In this document: one piece after another, positions 1 through 8,048 of the stretch
Position numbering within the stretch: the stretch's first letter is position 1
Layout: the number at the start of each line of letters is the position of its first letter
Notes under the pieces: model-generated
What the model was told of the DNA's origin: nothing
Seen by the model: the letters and a program-made list of their open reading frames with translations, nothing else
Database searches by the model: none
Made by a program: the position numbers and the translations under genes
From: Xanthomonas campestris pv. badrii
GTDB taxonomy: Bacteria; Pseudomonadota; Gammaproteobacteria; Xanthomonadales; Xanthomonadaceae
Direction: 5' to 3'
DNA: 64,000 nucleotides
Assembly (NCBI RefSeq): GCF_012848175.1
Contig: NZ_CP051651.1
Coordinates: 1,922,001 to 1,986,000, forward strand

Positions 1-658
1 TCACCCGCTCGGGGGTCATGTCCGGGATGCTGGACGCCACCAGGTTGACGATGGCATCGACCTGGTTGCGCTCCAGGCCCTGGCCGCCGCGCAGTTCCAG
101 CACCACCGAGGCACTGGCCACATCACGCTGGCGGGTGAAGGCGCTGGGCTTGGGAATGGCCAGGTGCACACGGGCTTCGCGCACCGGGCGCAGGGTGCCG
201 ATGGTGCGCGAGAGTTCGGTTTCCAGCGCGTGCTGGTAGCGGGCGTTTTCCACGAACTGGCTGACGCCGAAGCCCGGGTCCTTTTCCATCAATTCGAAGC
301 CGCCGCCGGTTTCCTTGCCGGTCAGGCCGGAGCCGGCCAGCTTCAGGCGGGCGTCGTACAGGCGGTCCTGCGGCACCGAGATGGCGCCGGTGGCCTGGTC
401 GATCTTGTAGGGGATCTGCGCGGTGCGCAGCAGGTCGGCCGCCTCGGCATTGCCCTTTTCATCCAGGCCGGTATATAGCGCCTGGTAGCCGGGTTGCTGC
501 GACCAGAAGAACACCGCCAGGCCGGCTGCGACCGCCAGGGCGATCATCGCCATCATGGTCAGCTTGCGGGTGATCTGCAGGCTGCGGACACGGTCGAACC
601 ACTGACCCGCCTTCTCGGCGTTCTGGTTCACGTTTTCTCTGCTGATCGCGAGTGCCAT
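1..658 (-). CDS. fliF: Flagellar MS-ring protein FliF, N-terminal part (cut by window edge)
   Basis: The minus-strand frame is open from an ATG at 658 to the left edge, giving 219 residues without a stop. The N-terminus (MALAISRENVNQNAEKAG) is followed by a hydrophobic helix at about residues 33-52, then the periplasmic ring-building region with the signature PGYQALYTGLDEKG and the motif QFVENARYQHALETELSRTI. FliF forms the inner-membrane MS ring on which the export gate and C ring assemble; full proteins are about 550-570 residues, so roughly 40 percent is present. TAAGGA stands 8-13 bases before the ATG. It follows fliE after 13 bases and is probably co-transcribed with it. Confidence 0.95.
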   Translation of the reverse strand, partial: MALAISRENVNQNAEKAGQWFDRVRSLQITRKLTMMAMIALAVAAGLAVFFWSQQPGYQALYTGLDEKGNAEAADLLRTAQIPYKIDQATGAISVPQDRLYDARLKLAGSGLTGKETGGGFELMEKDPGFGVSQFVENARYQHALETELSRTIGTLRPVREARVHLAIPKPSAFTRQRDVASASVVLELRGGQGLERNQVDAIVNLVASSIPDMTPERV

Positions 659-671
659 GTGTCGTCAATCC

Positions 672-1043
672 TTACAGCGGCATGTTCATGACGTCCTGGT
701 AAGCCTGGACGAGACGGTTACGGACTTCCACGGTGGCGCGGAAGGCCACCTGGGACTGCTGGGAGGCGACCATGACCCGGGCCAGATCGGCACTGGGGTC
801 GCCCATTTCAAACGCCTTGGAGAGCGCACCGGCCTTCTGCTGGGCCTCATTGACGCCGCCGATGGCGCCGCGCAAGGTCTCGCTGAAGCTCGGTGCCTGG
901 GTGGCCGGGGTCCCCTGTGCGCCGGCCAGCCCCTGGATCTGGTTGCCGCGCGCCGCATCGCCCACCGCGCCCATGGGGCCTTGGCCCATCTGCGTCTGGT
1001 AGCTGCGGATCTGCGAGAGGATGGAGGTGACGGAATCGCTCAT
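672..1043 (-). CDS. fliE: Flagellar hook-basal body protein FliE
   Basis: This 123-residue protein (MSDSVTSILSQIRS...) ends in the typical FliE C-terminal helices (SQQSQVAFRATVEVRNRLV...YQDVMNMPL). FliE is the adaptor between the MS ring and the proximal rod and is exported by the flagellar type III system. The open frame runs upstream to 1196, but the ATG at 1043 is preferred: a -24/-12 promoter at 1078-1091 predicts transcription from about 1066, which excludes earlier starts. No strong ribosome site is visible. It is the first gene of the fliEF operon. Confidence 0.95.
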   Translation of the reverse strand: MSDSVTSILSQIRSYQTQMGQGPMGAVGDAARGNQIQGLAGAQGTPATQAPSFSETLRGAIGGVNEAQQKAGALSKAFEMGDPSADLARVMVASQQSQVAFRATVEVRNRLVQAYQDVMNMPL

Positions 1044-1077
1044 GGGTGCGGTCAGCCAGGGAGGCAGTGACACCAAT

Positions 1078-1091
1078 GCAAGCGGCGTGCC
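1078..1091 (-). promoter_or_regulatory. Sigma54 (-24/-12) promoter of fliE
   Basis: On the minus strand the sequence reads GGCACGCCGCTTGC, with exactly ten bases between the GG and GC doublets, matching the RpoN consensus TGGCACN5TTGC. The -12 GC lies 35 bases before the fliE ATG. The same core occurs before flgA at 36223-36236. Confidence 0.8.
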
Positions 1092-1162
1092 GAAATGGTG
1101 CCGGGATTCCGGCGCGGGGGCGTTCATGTCGCGGCTGTTGTGGTCGCGTCGCAGCGATAGTG

Positions 1163-1314
1163 CCCCCATCCGCCCTTCGGGCCCCTTCCCCCGCAAGCGG
1201 GGGAAGGGGGCCGGTGGATGGTCCGTCGCGGGGCAACCGACAGATCACACGCAGCCTGGCTTTCCTTCTCCCGCCCGCGGGAGAAGGTGGCGCGCAGCGC
1301 CGGATGAGGGCGCA
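1163..1314. repeat. Inverted pair of palindromic intergenic repeat, copy 1
   Basis: A unit at 1163-1215 (CCATCCGCCCTTCGGG... then CTTCCCCCGC facing GCGGGGGAAG) is followed by a reverse-orientation relative at 1263-1314 (CTTCTCCCGC facing GCGGGAGAAG, then CGCCGGATGAGGGCGC). Each unit contains its own hairpin, and the two units can also pair with each other. It lies upstream of fliE and downstream of the glycan operon and could help end transcription of the latter. Confidence 0.8.
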
Positions 1315-1395
1315 CCGTCAATTGCCACGCGGCTGCAGACATGGCAACCCGCGGCATCAGAGTGAAAACGCAGATCTCCATCAGTGTGGACGCAT

Positions 1396-1548
1396 GCCCC
1401 CATCCGCCCTTCGGGCACCTTCCCCCGCAAGCGGGAGAAGGAAGCCGGTGATGGTCAGCTGCGGCGCAGCCGACAGATCACGCACAGCCAGGCATCCCTT
1501 CTCCCGCCGGCGGGAGAAGGTGGCGCGCAGCGCCGGATGAGGGCGCGC
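1396..1548. repeat. Inverted pair of palindromic intergenic repeat, copy 2
   Basis: This is a second copy of the arrangement at 1163-1314, offset by about 233 bases: a forward unit at 1396-1445 and a reverse unit at 1497-1548. The spacer also resembles the first one (both contain a CCGACAGATCACnCnCAGCC stretch). The remaining bases of the 1044-1619 gap show no plausible gene. Confidence 0.8.
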
Positions 1549-1619
1549 TGTCAATTCACATGCAGTCAGACAGTCGTTCTACTGCAAGTGAGGAAACGCT
1601 GAAGCAGCGCACCCGCGCG

Positions 1620-4600
1620 CTAGTCAGGCAACCACGCGGCTCGCCAGGTGTCCAGATTGCTGCCGCTCAACATCCAGTCGCGCCGCACCACCTCGCGCAA
1701 AGCCGCACCCTTGGCGCGTGCAGCCTCCAGGTCCGCCAAGTGCTCGCGGATCGCGCCGATCCAGTCGCGATACCGGTTCTTCACCAGCGTCACCGGCAGC
1801 TCGCCCTGATAACAACGTACATCGCTGGCAATCACCGGATAGCCGCAGGCACCGTACTCCAGGAGCCGCAGATTGCTCTTGCACGCGTTGAACAGGTTTT
1901 GCTCCACCGGCGCCAGCGCCAGATCCAGGTCCAGCGCCGCCAGCGCGGCGGGGTACTGATCGATCGGCACGCCCGGCTGGAACTGATGGATATGCTGGCG
2001 CAGCGCGAACGGGTACATCCCCATGAACACCCATTCCACCTCGTCGGCCAGCTCCTTCACTACGTCGGCAATCAATTCCAGGTCGCCGGTATGGCTGGCG
2101 CCGCCAGCCCAGCCGATCCGCGGCTTGCCACCCTGGCGTTCGGCCCGCTCGGGCAGATGTTCCCACCAATGCGGCGGCAGGCGGTTTTCGGCGACGCGGA
2201 TATCGCTGTGCAGCCCGGCAAACGCCTCGGCCAGGGCAGGGGTGGAGACCACGAAACGGTCCACCATGCCCAGCCCGCGCCGCACCGTCTTCAGGATGTC
2301 CTTGGGCATCTGCGCCCGGTGCGCGTTCTTCAGCGGCAAATTGGGCAGGTAATCGTCCAGCTCGTAGACCTTGAACGCGCGCGACAATGCCTTCATCCGC
2401 CGCATCGCCTCCAGCCGCGCCTCGCCGACCTGGCGCTGCAGGATCACCACGTCAGGATCCTGGCGCGCCAGTTCGGCGATCTCCAGGTAGCCATTGAACA
2501 ACACCCCTTCGGCCAGTCCGGCTTCGCGCAGGGCGCGCAGCGGCTGGATCACCCGGTAGTGGCCGCAGCCTTCGATGTCCGCCGGCAATGCCATCACCCG
2601 CGGCAGCGGCCGCCACGACTGCAGCGGACGCCAGCTGGCGCGCGGGTCTGCCAGCTGGAAGCCGGCGCCCGGGTCCAGCGAAAACCCCGGGTTGTAGGCC
2701 GGGTCATTGGCCATCAGCGGCAGCCAACGCGCATATATCGCTTCTTCGTCCAGCGCCGTGGCGGCGGGCGGCTCCAGCGGGTCGATCAGCAGCTGCGCGC
2801 GCGCTGCGAACACATTGAGGTAGCCGGCCTGGTGCAGGCGCAGGCACAGGTCCGCATCGCTCCACGGCGCCAGTTCCGGTTCCAGCGCAAAACCGCCAGC
2901 GTCCAGGAACAGCTGGCGCGGCAGCATCAGGCACTCGCCACTCAGCGCGGCGTAGTTCTGGTCCAGCTGCAGGCGTTGCAGGTAACCGGAGTCGTCGAAG
3001 GCACTGCCTGCGAAGGCCCGCGCCACCGGCGCCCCCAGGCCCAGCAGCAGGCCGGCATGGTGCACGGTGCCATCGCCGCGCAGCAGCTTGCCGCCCACCG
3101 CGCCCACCTCCGGCCGCAGTGCGTGGTTGAGCAACTGCTCCAGCCAGTCTGCCTTCATCACTGCCGCACCTGCGGCCAGCCATAGCAGCACGTCCCCACG
3201 CGCATGCTCGGCAGCGGCATTGCAGACTGCTTCGCGCGACGGCTCGGCGGCGAAGCGCAACACGCGGATTTGCTGCATCCCCAACCCATCGATGCCGGCC
3301 AGCCAGTCGCGCAATTCCGGCTGGCTGCTGGCGCGGTCCAGCAGCAGCACTTCGTAGTGCGGGTACGCCGTGTTGGCCAGGATGCTCTCCAGGCAGCGCT
3401 GCACCTGCGCCAGGCGGCCATCGACCAGCACCAGGATGCTGACCAAAGGCTGCTGCGCGTGCCGATACTCCAGCGCATGACGGCCAGGGCCGGCACTGTG
3501 CACCTGCGCCTCTGCATAACCGCGCGCAGCGAGATGACGCGCAATGGCCTGGTGTTCGTCGGCATCGCCGTGCCGGGTTTGGGAGGAGGACGCCAGCAGC
3601 GGCTCGGCGATATGTTGCACACCAGCCAGCCCGTGGCGTTCAACCAGACCCAACTGGTAATTCAGCTCGAAGGCCGCGCCCGGACCTGCCGGAAATCCGC
3701 CATCAGCCACCAGCGTGGTCTGGCGGAACAGCCAGTGCCGCGACAGCGTGGAAGGTGCGCTCAGCAGCGCGTCCAGGTACAGCGCCGGCCGCAGCGCCAG
3801 CCCCAGCTGGCGGTCGTCCAGCGCCACCACTTCGTCGGCGTATACCGCCTGGCAGGTGTCCGGCAGCGCGAGCAGGCCCAACGCCACCACGGTCAGCCCG
3901 CTGAGGGTGAACACGGCACCGGCGTCGACCAGCAGCACCCAGTCGATACCCTGCTGCGCGGCAATGGCCTGGTTGAGTGCCGGCACCAGGCCGTCGTTGT
4001 CGATCAACACTCCGCGTGCGGCATCGCTGACCTGCGCCGGCGAGGCGCTGAGCACCCAGGTCTGCTGGTTTGGATAGCTGTTGGGCGCCTGCAGGCTGGC
4101 CAGCGTGGCGGCCACGGCCTGGGCATCGCCAGCGCGGTCGATCAGCATCACCGCAATCCGTGGCCCGCCGGCATGCGCATGCAGGCGCGCATCGATCAAC
4201 GCGCGCTGCACATCGCTGGGGTGCCGCACGCCCAGCCAGGTCGCCGGCGATACCTGCTCGGCCATGCCGGCGCTGCGCATCAACGCATTGACCAGATCCA
4301 CCGACTTGAACACCCGCGCCTTGTGCGGACTGAGCGGCGCCACCCGCACCTGCCGGTTGTCACCGCTTTCGCGCCGCCAACCGAGCTGGCGGATGCCCTG
4401 GCGCAAGTCTTCATGCCCCTGATCGCCGACCCCGACCTGATCGCGCCCGGCCTGGCTGAACTGCGCGCTGGACACCCGGAAGTGCGTCAGCGGGCTGGCC
4501 AGAAACGCCAGGTTGCCGTGACGCAGCAGCTTGACGTAGATCGCCAGATCGCCCACCCAGTCGATGGCCTTGCCGTTCAACATCATCAGCGTGTCGCCCA

Positions 4601-5171
4601 ACGCCACCAGGTCGGCGCACCGGCACAGCACGCAGCTGGGCTCGCCGATGAAGTTGATGGCGTGGTCGGACAGGAACGACACCAGTTCCGGCCCATCGAT
4701 CAGCACGTCTTCATCGAACGGAAAGCTGGTGGCCAGGATGTCCGGCAACGGCGCGCCATCGTCGTCGATGCGTTGCCGACGTGAGGACGCCATCGCCGTG
4801 CCCGGGTTGCGCTCGATCGCTTCCACCAGCTGAGCAATGCAATCGGGCTCCAGCACATCGTCGTCATGCAGGAACTTGACGTATTCGCCTTGCGCCAGGC
4901 CGATGCCCTTCAGCGTGCTACCTAGCTCACCCAGCCGCGTCGGATTGCGGCGGTAGCGGATCGGGAAGGGGGCAGACGCCAGGCGAGGCGCCAGGATGGA
5001 CTCGATCGCGCCATCGGCATTGTCGTCGCAGATCACCAGCTCCAACGCTGGATAGGTCTGCGCCAGTACGCTGTCCAGCGCCTGCGCGAAGTAGCGCGGC
5101 TTGTAGGTCGGCATGACGATGCTGACCAGGGCAGGAGAGCTCACGGGTGGTCGTCCGAGTTGATCATTCAA
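1620..5171 (-). CDS. Large multi-domain glycosyltransferase of the flagellin-glycan island
   Basis: This protein has 1183 residues and three catalytic-looking parts. A GT2 fold starts near residue 15 (VSIVMPTYKPRYFAQALDSV, LVICDDNADG, FLHDDDVLEPD). A second GT2-like part starts near residue 577 (PLVSILVLVDGRLAQVQRCL, later WSDADLCLRLHQAGY). A GT1/GT4-like part starts near residue 860 (MALPADIEGCGHYRVIQPL, IGWAGGASHTGDLELIADVV, NLRLLEYGACGYPVIASDV). Such chained transferases build short glycans stepwise; here the likely acceptor is flagellin, inferred only from position. The first codon is TTG at 5171; a GTG at 5144 is an equally possible start. It is the last gene of the island, 185 bases after the methyltransferase gene, and a candidate sigma54 promoter lies in that gap. 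Confidence 0.85.
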   Translation of the reverse strand: MNDQLGRPPVSSPALVSIVMPTYKPRYFAQALDSVLAQTYPALELVICDDNADGAIESILAPRLASAPFPIRYRRNPTRLGELGSTLKGIGLAQGEYVKFLHDDDVLEPDCIAQLVEAIERNPGTAMASSRRQRIDDDGAPLPDILATSFPFDEDVLIDGPELVSFLSDHAINFIGEPSCVLCRCADLVALGDTLMMLNGKAIDWVGDLAIYVKLLRHGNLAFLASPLTHFRVSSAQFSQAGRDQVGVGDQGHEDLRQGIRQLGWRRESGDNRQVRVAPLSPHKARVFKSVDLVNALMRSAGMAEQVSPATWLGVRHPSDVQRALIDARLHAHAGGPRIAVMLIDRAGDAQAVAATLASLQAPNSYPNQQTWVLSASPAQVSDAARGVLIDNDGLVPALNQAIAAQQGIDWVLLVDAGAVFTLSGLTVVALGLLALPDTCQAVYADEVVALDDRQLGLALRPALYLDALLSAPSTLSRHWLFRQTTLVADGGFPAGPGAAFELNYQLGLVERHGLAGVQHIAEPLLASSSQTRHGDADEHQAIARHLAARGYAEAQVHSAGPGRHALEYRHAQQPLVSILVLVDGRLAQVQRCLESILANTAYPHYEVLLLDRASSQPELRDWLAGIDGLGMQQIRVLRFAAEPSREAVCNAAAEHARGDVLLWLAAGAAVMKADWLEQLLNHALRPEVGAVGGKLLRGDGTVHHAGLLLGLGAPVARAFAGSAFDDSGYLQRLQLDQNYAALSGECLMLPRQLFLDAGGFALEPELAPWSDADLCLRLHQAGYLNVFAARAQLLIDPLEPPAATALDEEAIYARWLPLMANDPAYNPGFSLDPGAGFQLADPRASWRPLQSWRPLPRVMALPADIEGCGHYRVIQPLRALREAGLAEGVLFNGYLEIAELARQDPDVVILQRQVGEARLEAMRRMKALSRAFKVYELDDYLPNLPLKNAHRAQMPKDILKTVRRGLGMVDRFVVSTPALAEAFAGLHSDIRVAENRLPPHWWEHLPERAERQGGKPRIGWAGGASHTGDLELIADVVKELADEVEWVFMGMYPFALRQHIHQFQPGVPIDQYPAALAALDLDLALAPVEQNLFNACKSNLRLLEYGACGYPVIASDVRCYQGELPVTLVKNRYRDWIGAIREHLADLEAARAKGAALREVVRRDWMLSGSNLDTWRAAWLPD

Positions 5172-5256
5172 GAGTTATCCGATGTTGACGCGATGCCGGA
5201 GCAAATCGGGCCGATCACCCAGGAGGTCAGTGGGCATCGAACTGATCGAGAGTCGA

Positions 5257-5272
5257 TGCAATATGCATGCCG
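5257..5272 (-). promoter_or_regulatory. Candidate sigma54 promoter before the large glycosyltransferase
   Basis: The minus strand reads CGGCATGCATATTGCA, with GG and GC doublets ten bases apart. The -24 box is one base off consensus at its first position and has CAT for CAC. It would give a leader of about 75 bases to the TTG start. It is weaker than the other sigma54 sites here and needs transcript evidence. Confidence 0.45.
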
Positions 5273-5356
5273 CTCGGATCATGATGCGTCTCCATCGAGA
5301 GATTGGCTGCGATGGCACTGGGAGCAGGCCCTTACAAACCGTGAATGTCCCCAGGC

Positions 5357-6871
5357 TTACTCCGCCCAGGGCGGTGGTGCGGCACCGGCGACAGGCGATG
5401 CATACAGAACGAGGTCGTAGTAGTGGCCGGGAGAGTGCTGGCGTAGACGGAAGTGATAACCGTCGACCAATTTGTCCAGTTGTTCCACGATATCCAGTAA
5501 ATCCTGGGCGTAGTGGTAGACACAAATCGCCATGCGGGGGCGCTGGCTACGGATGAGGTGAGATGCGCCTTCCAGTGCCCTGGCTTCAAATCCTTCGATG
5601 TCCAACTTCAAGAACGTCAGCTTTTCCAATTCGTCGTCTAGGCATGTGGTCGCCACGGAAATTCCACCACCCGGCGATACATGGCTGGAAACCGTGCCGG
5701 TCTCCTCGAAGCGCAGCGTCGTATGTTCATTGGAGATGGCTTTTCTGATGGTCTTGAAATTATGCGGGGGAAGAGGGATGGCGCTCGCGATGCCCTCCAG
5801 TTTCTGAAAGTTGATTCCATCGGGTTCGAAAGCGGTGATGCTTTCGTAGCGAAAGCGGGATGCTTCTAGAAACTTGCGGACGATGGGGCCCTGGAAGGCG
5901 CCGCCATCGCAGAAATGTTCGCGCTGGCCTAGCTGGAATGTGCTGCTGTCGGCGTATTCTGAGAAGTATTCATTGATCGGCGTCGCCCAGCAGTCCAACA
6001 GAAGGCTGGAATCATAAGTTAAGCGGAACAATAGGTTGCTGTAGAGCGTAAAGACGCTCAAATCGTCATCCAGTCGATCCGCAAATCGCAGAAATTCGTC
6101 CAGGCGCAGAAGCGTCCGCTGACGGTAGACCTGAGCAGGCTCGTACACGGCGACCAGCCCACAATGCGCAACGGCGAGACAGGCATCTACCCTTTCAATG
6201 CCTGCTTGCTCGCAGAGCTCACGGGTCAAGCCCAACTCTCCTGGGCTGTAAGAAAAATCGATGGCCAATGCCTGGGAATGCTGAGCCGCCTGTTCGATGA
6301 ACTGGTGCGAACTCCAACGCGGCACTCCATGAACGATGTCGTCGTCGCTTGGCTGGTCATCAATGGCCGCAATGACATGGCTGGGGCGCTGAACGAGCTG
6401 TGGGCCATAAATGTTGCCAAGGCCCGAGCGCGGTTGGAGCAGAAAAAGCGGGCGCTGCTCGAAACTTGGAATCAGCGGATCAACGGAAGGCGCAACGCTC
6501 AGTTGCTCAATGCCCGCGCTAGTACAGAGGTTAGTTGCAAACGCCCGTCCGCGCTCGCTGCAAGAGAAATCGATCGCGATTGCGTCGGCGTACTGGCCCG
6601 CTCTGGCAAGAAACTCGTGACTGCTCCAGCGCGGCGCGCCGTGGATGCGGTCCAGGTGGATGCTTTGGTCATCAATTGCGGCAACAACATGGCGTAGGCC
6701 GGCAACGACTCTCAGACCATGGGCCATGCCTATATAGGACTCGGGAGCGACAAGGAATACAGGGCGGTCGGCAATCGCGGGTAGGCGCGCAATGACATCC
6801 TCAAGCGCAGGGCGCTCCTGCTCCGCGATACGTAGAATCTGTTGGCGAAGCTGCTCATTTCTGGAGTTCAT
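5357..6871 (-). CDS. FkbM-family methyltransferase with tandem N-terminal repeat domain
   Basis: The protein has 504 residues from the ATG at 6871 (MNSRNEQLRQQ). Residues 36-126 and 140-230 are two copies of one domain: both carry HV(V/I)AAIDDQ, then HG(A/V)PRWSSH(E/Q)F, then AIDFS and AGIE. The C-terminal part from about residue 300 is an FkbM-type SAM-dependent O-methyltransferase (HFCDGGAFQGPIVRKFL for SAM binding, FLKLDIEGFEARALEGA for the FkbM signature). It probably methylates a hydroxyl of the island's sugar. Its base composition is clearly lower in GC than its surroundings (59 of 120 bases at 5941-6060), suggesting acquisition. The open frame extends to a TTG at 7006 over a decayed gene, which argues for the 6871 start. 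Confidence 0.8.
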   Translation of the reverse strand: MNSRNEQLRQQILRIAEQERPALEDVIARLPAIADRPVFLVAPESYIGMAHGLRVVAGLRHVVAAIDDQSIHLDRIHGAPRWSSHEFLARAGQYADAIAIDFSCSERGRAFATNLCTSAGIEQLSVAPSVDPLIPSFEQRPLFLLQPRSGLGNIYGPQLVQRPSHVIAAIDDQPSDDDIVHGVPRWSSHQFIEQAAQHSQALAIDFSYSPGELGLTRELCEQAGIERVDACLAVAHCGLVAVYEPAQVYRQRTLLRLDEFLRFADRLDDDLSVFTLYSNLLFRLTYDSSLLLDCWATPINEYFSEYADSSTFQLGQREHFCDGGAFQGPIVRKFLEASRFRYESITAFEPDGINFQKLEGIASAIPLPPHNFKTIRKAISNEHTTLRFEETGTVSSHVSPGGGISVATTCLDDELEKLTFLKLDIEGFEARALEGASHLIRSQRPRMAICVYHYAQDLLDIVEQLDKLVDGYHFRLRQHSPGHYYDLVLYASPVAGAAPPPWAE

Positions 6872-7060
6872 GAACGTCTGTCCCGTAGGTAAGAATGGGG
6901 GTGTCATAGCGTGCGTCGAAATAGATCTTGGCAGGCACGTTCTCGCAGTAGACATGCGGCCAGCCAAGTTCAGAGCTACGTCCCACCGTGACGCCAACTC
7001 GTACAACGGCGCCGGTCTGCTGAAAGGAGAGCGTCATCTTCGCGGATCGGCACCGCCAAT
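6855..7060 (-). pseudogene. Decayed C-terminal fragment of a hexapeptide acyltransferase
   Basis: The frame at 6855-7037 encodes GAVVRVGVTVGRSSELGWPH...VPAKIYFDARYDTPILTYG. This aligns residue for residue with the tail of the intact acyltransferase at 8049-8672 (GAVVGPGVRIGRHCELGWPR...VPSRTVYDIRCDEPILVYG). Upstream of 7037 only weak, frame-shifted similarity remains and there is no room for the missing two thirds. It overlaps the start of the methyltransferase gene by 17 bases. It is probably a duplication remnant left on the far side of the sulfotransferase gene; expression as a 60-residue peptide cannot be excluded. Confidence 0.75.
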
Positions 7061-7075
7061 GGCAGCCGCGCGCGC

Positions 7076-8017
7076 TTAGCGTAAGTGCCGGCGTAGATCG
7101 TCCCAGTCAAGCAGGTCCGTGGCCACACCGCGTGCTGCCAGGAGGTCTGAGTACTGCTGCAAATCATAGGACAACGCTGATCGCAGCGAGTCGAACTTCG
7201 GTGCGTCGAAGTCGGGCTTCTGCTCATCGAAGGAAAGGTCGCGGCTAGTGAAGCCAAACTCTACTTCATTCGTCTCAGGTACCTCACCGATCAGCCTCGA
7301 CAGGAATTTTACACGGTTCGCTTCGTCCTTCAGCTTATCGAGTGAGATAAGGATCAGGTCTTCCGGACGGTACCGATCAAGGAAGCCCCTAATGCCGGCG
7401 TAATAGAAGCTCGCCATCAGGACAGACATGAAGGGGAAGCTCCGGCGAGTCATCAGGAATGCTGTTTCGTAATCCAGCCGGCCTGCGAAGTCTCCTTGTC
7501 GGAGTCTATCGATCTCTGCATCGAAATGGCGCTCGACGTAACCAGAGGAAACCCGAGGGAACACGCGCACTTGAAGGTCCTTCTCTTCCTGGTAGGGAGT
7601 GGACGCGGTGATCTTTGGCAACAGCGTCCCACCGCGGGCCGTGGTGGTCCCAGAGGCATTCAGGTAGCTGTTGGAAAGTGCCAGCGCCTCGCTTTCCTGG
7701 AGAGCGTTGATCTTATTCATGCGGTAGGAACTCCAGGTCCGCTCGAAGGAATTGCGCAGGCATAGCACGATTCGGGTGTTATGTTCGGGCAGCCGCGAGA
7801 TCGCATCGGGACTGACGGCGTAGCCGGAGCTGGCATCCAGCCACGGCAGTTGCGCCGGTGCGGGCAGTGACGGCGGCGTGCCTGGAATCAGGTAACCATG
7901 CGGTTCCTTGATATCCTCGACCAAATACTGTGCGATCCCGCTTTTGGTCAGCCAGCCGGCCAGAGTCGTGGTCCCGCATTTCGCCATACCGGCGAGGAAT
8001 ATGTAGTTGGTTTTCAT
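7076..8017 (-). CDS. Sulfotransferase (PAPS-dependent)
   Basis: The 313-residue protein begins MKTNYIFLAGMAKCGTTTLA, where AKCGTTT is the 5'-phosphosulfate-binding loop near residues 12-18. A 3'-phosphate-binding segment follows (RIVLCLRNSFERTWSSYRM). This is the fold of carbohydrate and heparan-type sulfotransferases, which move sulfate from PAPS to a hydroxyl or amine. The ATG at 8017 is chosen because the fold begins there; the open frame runs to 8122. The gene is flanked on both sides by copies of the acyltransferase 3' end, and its GC content is near 50 percent in places, so it looks inserted. The substrate is presumably the flagellin glycan or its precursor (inference). Confidence 0.8.
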   Translation of the reverse strand: MKTNYIFLAGMAKCGTTTLAGWLTKSGIAQYLVEDIKEPHGYLIPGTPPSLPAPAQLPWLDASSGYAVSPDAISRLPEHNTRIVLCLRNSFERTWSSYRMNKINALQESEALALSNSYLNASGTTTARGGTLLPKITASTPYQEEKDLQVRVFPRVSSGYVERHFDAEIDRLRQGDFAGRLDYETAFLMTRRSFPFMSVLMASFYYAGIRGFLDRYRPEDLILISLDKLKDEANRVKFLSRLIGEVPETNEVEFGFTSRDLSFDEQKPDFDAPKFDSLRSALSYDLQQYSDLLAARGVATDLLDWDDLRRHLR

Positions 8018-8048
8018 TGTGCGACAGGCGTGGGGCCTGGCTCCTGCG

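Noticed and set aside
1560..4784. Two 500-codon plus-strand frames opposite the glycosyltransferase
   Set aside because: Both are shadows of the sense gene, which has clear GT2 and GT4 motifs.
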